A stretch of DNA of 64,000 nucleotides from Metellina segmentata (taxonomy: Eukaryota > Arthropoda > Arachnida > Araneae > Tetragnathidae), in NCBI GenBank assembly GCA_947359465.1, contig OX375877.1, forward strand, positions 52,552,744-52,616,743, given 5' to 3'. This document shows, piece by piece, positions 49,901 through 55,900 of the stretch. The translations under genes were made by a program, and so were the position numbers. Each line of letters begins with the position of its first letter. The stretch's first letter is position 1. Below the pieces are notes generated by a model. The model did not search any database. It saw nothing but the letters and a program-made list of their open reading frames with translations, and was not told the origin of the DNA.

Positions 49901-52900
49901 CCCCAGAGGGTTAGCGAGGTAGACGGCAGGCTGGGATCACGTGTTATACGCTGTGACTTATCTAAAAAAAATTCCTCACAATACAGCTGTTTATATGCAT
50001 GGAAGCCAACAGTGAAAGGTACTCGCCGGCAGGCAGGGGTCTTACATTTTATGCCATGATTTAGCTACAAAAAAATTCCTACAAGTATGGTGGTTTATAC
50101 GCATTGAAACCTTGTACGTTATATGCTGTGACTTGTATACAAAAATATTCCTCCTGGTCCCGTGGTTACAAAATAATTTCAATTTCATATCTTCATCTAC
50201 GACCAAGAATATCCCAATCGAGTTGCCCACATAATGCTAAGTAAATTACCAGAAGAATTCTAAAATGAAATTCCATCTCAATTATGGATAGAACAAAACC
50301 TCCATTGATTTTTCTCACATTGAAAAATATTTGGTGTGTTATCAGGATAACAGAAAAGAACTGACTTATTTACAAAAAAAAAAAATCCTCATTTTTAATT
50401 CCATATAGAGTACAAAATCCAAAATTGTTGAACATCCAAACATTTCGCTAACTGACGTTTAAAAATGTTTTTTTTTCGTCATTCCGTTTTATTTTTTTTG
50501 AAAAATGAGTTTAACCTGGACTTATTTGAGGAAACAATGCAAAATAAAGGACATGTTCAGAGAAAATACTCCTCTGTAAAAATTAGAAGCAGGGTGTAAA
50601 AAAATCATGATTTTTTCAAAAAAATCAATAATCAGATTTAAATCAAAAACGGATTTTTTTATTTAAATCAAAAATCGGATTTTTTTATTTAAATCAAAAA
50701 TCGGATTATTTTATTTAAATTTCTGTAGAGCCTATAAATTTGTTAAATTAAAAATTGAGTTTCTGACATGACATGTAAACTAATATTTAATTAAGTAAAC
50801 AATCGGAATTTGTGATATGGTAAATTAATATTTATTTTACTAAATATCACTGTGTGTTACATGACAATACATTTAAAAAATGAATTTTCAAAACAAGAGC
50901 AAAAGATAAGACATTTGTTTAACTTTAAAACACAAGTTGACATCCTCCATAGTTTTACTTGAGTAAATTAACATAATCATGTTAATAAATGTATCAGTAA
51001 GTGAGACCTAAATTAGTCTGATTAAATAAATATTTGTTATGGGTCACTACTCTTAAAGGTGACTGTTTCAGGCTGCATTTTGCAAAATAAAATATGTCCA
51101 TTGTGTTTAAACTTTCATCCTTTCAAATAGAAAGCTCAGTTGAATTTTTTATTTAATAAATTATTAATCACATTAACTGTGTTATTTTGTATTTATGTCT
51201 CAATTAAAAAAAGTAGTAGAAAAATCACTATAGCTAAGCCATTGGTCAATCAATTAAAGGGGTAACAAGTAGTTTAGGTCTACTTTGTGAGGATTTTCTT
51301 TGGCTGTCTTGACATTTACATAGATGTAGGCCTACTGCTTTATTGTTTGTAACATAAAATTATGCATGAACATCGTAAAAACTTTCAAATAGATGTCAAC
51401 TTATTTTTTACTTTACTGTTTAGCAGAATCCCTGACTCAACAGATTACTTAGTCCATAGACACCTCAGATTATTTGCAAGTGTCCAGTGCCAAACATTTT
51501 TTTTAAAAGCTCATCAGTACGAGCTGTAGCCATTAGTGCTGAAATCACCATGTGTGCAGAAAGTTCAAAGCATTTGACAAATTCTGTGATTTTTCTAGAG
51601 TGTATTTACTTAGTCATAAAAATGTAAGATTGGTTGTGATTTAAATCAATGATTTAAAAAAAAAATCATTTGATTAAAATCATGATTTTAATCAAGTGAT
51701 TTAAATCTTGACACCCTGATTAGAAGATTTGCAAGTAAAATTTCTTGCAAAGAATTAAAAACGATCTTCCTTTAAAAAAAATTATTCCTATTTACGTATT
51801 GTATGCAAAGGTTCACAGTGTGGACTTTGCTATATGGTGGCCATCTTGGAATGGGCGCCCATCTTGTTTGGCGAAAAACATCTCTTTGGATGCTACCACT
51901 CCACATCATATAACGCACAACCCCTACCTGCCGGCAAGACACAACCACCATTGGATTCACTGTACTGGGAGGAATTTTTTTTGTAGACAAGTAACGACGT
52001 ATACTAACGCAAGGCCCCACAATCACCATTGGCTTCCATGCGTATAAACCACTGTACTAAGTGCCCACCCGGTCATGGTCCAGTGTCACCCTTATTTTGG
52101 TTCCTCGTACATTTTGAGAATTTCCTAGACAAAGGCCATCCAGTGTTTTTTTATATAAATTACTGAAATAAATCTTTAGAGTTTCTAAATGTATGCCCTC
52201 ATCTAACATTTTTGGAAAATAATAAGAATTAATACAATTAGTTATTGGGGAAAATGGGGTACAATGAAACATTACTTCTAAAATCAGTAAAATTTGTCAC
52301 AGAAAGTTGCAATTTATATATATGTTATGCAACTATATGTTCCAATTACTGATGTGATTTGGATACATTCGCACTTCTACAGTATTAGCAATAAAAGATG
52401 ATTGGTTTTTCACCATTGAAAGTAAGTTTCTTTACTAAAAGTAATTTTATTTCTTTTTTCTCGTTGTTATATGTAATAATTATTTTTTCTATACATTGTT
52501 ATCTTTATTCCTCCAAAGCCAAAATTAAAAAAAAAAAAAAAAATATTAGAAATTTGAATTTTTATTTTAGTAACCTCAGTACGGGGTACAATGAAACACA
52601 TGCAGATGGGGTACAATGAAACATGTTTCATTGTGAATACATTTACCGAATAAATACATTTACTTGAAGTAATATATCACTGGTAAATATAATATCATTG
52701 ATATAAAATAACATATTACTGGTTGTCACTAATATAAATAAAACACTTTTACTAAGGAAATGGCAACATTTAACATTAATAGGAAAATACAACACCATAT
52801 AAAAACAGTAATTTTGAAAGCATGCAAAATTAAACTGCTTTATTTTCCTTAAAAAAAGTACAGATATCAATAGTAAGTTAGTTTTTAAGATTCAAAAACA

Positions 52901-55900
52901 TTTAAGAATAGTTTATTTATTTCATAGGTCTAAACTGCACTTGCTACAGTTCACAATCCTCCTAAAGTTCTCAGTCAAAGGGGCCAAAAACAAATAGGTC
53001 AATTAACTTCTGGTGAAAGGGGTGGTCTTGTTACTATGTGTGGATTTATTAAAGCTTCTGGAAATTCTATACCCCATTATTTAGTATTTCCTAGAGTAAA
53101 TTTCAAGTTTTGCATGTGTTGAATGGATTTCCACCTGGGACTGCGGGTGATGCAACAAAATCGGGATGGATGAATGGAGATATTTTTATTAATGTTCTAA
53201 CACATTTCCAGGCACATCGCTGTTTGAAAGAAAATCCAGCTGTACTAATAATGGACAATCATGAATCACATATTACGATTTTCAGTCTAAATTTTACAAA
53301 AGATAACAGAATTGTTGTTGTAACCCTGCCCTCACATACCAGTAACAAATTGCAGCCTTTAGACAAAACTGTTCAAGTCACTTAAAAATTTCTTCAATCT
53401 AGCTGCAAATGATTGGATGCTGTGTAATCCAGATCGTACACTCTCTATCTACGAGATATATTCTTTGCTTGGCACTGCTTATTGTAAGTCTTTCACTCCA
53501 CAAAATATTACAAAAGGTTTTTCAGCGACTGGAATATGACCTTTCAATAGAGAAAAGTTTTTATGAAGAAGATTATTTGTGTTCGTACGTGTCAGATAGG
53601 CCTTCTCCTGCAGAAAATTATTTCCATGGTCAGATCAACGAAACTGAAGACCAGACAGACAAAACACAAGAATCAGAAGTGGTGGATCTTGCCATTAATA
53701 GATCAGAATCACTGACTGCAAGTTGTTCAGCAAGTGTTCATACACCATGCACTAGCTCTAAACCTGTGAGGAAATACATTTCTCCTCAAGATAAAACATT
53801 ACCCCAAGACTCTCTCTCTCTCTGGTCCAAGAAAAGTAGTAAAACATTAAAAAAAAAGAGTTTTGTTCTACCACGCCAGTAAAAAATGCTCTTGTTAAGC
53901 AATTAGAAAGCAAAAAGAGGGAAAAAATTAAGAAGATATTGTTTTCAAAACAAACTACCTCCTATAGACTCTGAAGACGACAATGATCCAGATTATTTTC
54001 CAGCTCCAGCTGATCACTGAAGTACTAAGAATGAGATATCCACACATAACAGGTGTGACACAAGCAGTATCTGTATAAATGATTATTTTTTATATAATCA
54101 AGGAGGGTGAACTGAAACGTAAGGAAATATATTCTGTTGGAGAAATCACAAATTAAAATGAAGTCGAATGTGACTAAAATAAACTATATAGGGTGAAAAT
54201 TGCTTGCATCATTTGAAGTGTTTCATTGTACCCACGAGACATTTACTTTTTGCTATTTTTCAAGCATAAAGATATTGTTTAGAACCTAATAAAAATTTAT
54301 TTAGATGGGGAAAATACAAGATTAAAAGTATGCATTAATTATATTTTTATGCATGCAAAATTGTGGATAGGAAAAAATGGATGGTATGTAGTATCCGATA
54401 CGTTACAACTTTCGAGCGATGTATTGCCAATTGTGGTAACCTTCCCGTTTTCGTTTTTTCTTAGTTTTAAGGCAACCCTAGATATTTTCTCCTGACGATA
54501 ATAAACGGGTCTCATGATTGGTTAAGGAAGAAAATACGCTTTTCCACTCTTATTTTTAATGTAGAACGGAATTAAAATTTAGACAGTCTTTGAAATTGTT
54601 GGGTGCATATGAATTTTGCTCTTGATTTATAAAATCGACTTGTTTTATTAATTTTCAAAATTTTTAGGATAAGTTTGGAAAGCAGATTGTAAGTTACAAT
54701 TTTTTAAATTTGTCACTTTATTTAAATTTCAATTAAAATTTCGAAAAAAAATTTGGATTAAATTTGATTTTTGAAATTGCAGATTGGAATTTAGAATTTT
54801 TTTCCTCTTTTGGTTGCTCATTTCCCCTTAGTTGATTTGATATAGCAGTGGATAGTGTTATTGAACGTTAGAAAATGTTTTTTTTTTTTTTTTTTTTTTT
54901 TGCAAACATGTAGTAGCTTGATTGGGAAGAAGGTGAAATGTCTTTCATGTGAGAATGATATGATTTTAACATTGAGAAAGGATGCTGGTGATAGGTAGGA
55001 GTGGAAATGTAGAAAGATAGGACAAAAATTTGGCAAAAGAAAGTATAACAGGAGTAAGAAATTGGAGGGTAAATGGGTGTTTGGAGGACTTGAACGAGGG
55101 ACGGATAAATGTTTTATGGTTGAGGTGAAAAATAGGAACCAGAAAGTTTTGGCTGAGGTAATTCAGAGCTGAATTTTGCAAGGAACTACAAAAATTTCTG
55201 ACTATTGGAAGTCATATGCTGGTATCAATACCCGAAGGACAAAGAGTTCAAGGGTTATCGATTCGAGCATATGACTGTTAACCATTGTCAGAATTTCAAG
55301 GACCCGGCTATGAGGGTAAGTTTGATTTTTGTTTAGCTTTTGGTTAGATTACAAACACTGGACTATGCTTGGGTGGGCACCCAATACGGTGACTTATACG
55401 CATGGAAGCCAACGGTGAAAGGTCCTCGCCGGCCCCGGAGGGGCGGCGAGGTAGCCGGCAGGCGGGGATCGCGCGTTATACGCTGTGACTTATCTACAAA
55501 CAAATTTCTCCCGGTATACTGGTTTAAACGCATTGAAACCTTAAGCGCAATACGCTTTGACTTCTCTAAAAAACAATTTCCTCTTGTAAAGTCGTTACAA
55601 TAAAAATATTTGTCTTGCTTTTCCATATATGGCTCTATAACCTGGAATATCCCCATTGAGTTGCTCACATAATGCTTATTGCTAGAAAAATTGTGAAAAA
55701 ATATTTTTTCACACTTATGGATAGCAGAAGAATTTTTGGATTTTTGGTTTCTCATCAAAAACCTTTGTGTGGATTATGATCACAGAAAAGAACTACCTTA
55801 TTAAAAAAAGATTTCTTGTTTTGAATTTTCTATGCATTGCAAAGTTTCCAATTCAAAATTGATGAAAATCCGGACGTTTTAAAAAAAAAATCACGTTTTT

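Larger units (their letters stand above)
49630..52055. mobile_element. Undescribed repeat element, copy B
   Basis: Left: tandem units (49630-50165). Centre: an AT-rich body with a hAT insertion (50590-51718). Right: TGCAAAGGTTCACAGTGTGG, GGCCATCTTGG and GATGCTACCACTCCAC, then one tandem unit in inverted orientation (51930-52055), so the copy has inverted unit-bearing ends. The same order of blocks recurs at 55375-56240. No protein is encoded. Its class is unknown. Confidence 0.55.

Noticed and set aside
49630..50165. CRISPR-like regular repeats
   Set aside because: Units are long, degenerate, directly contiguous and in a eukaryotic intron; there are no unique spacers and no cas genes.
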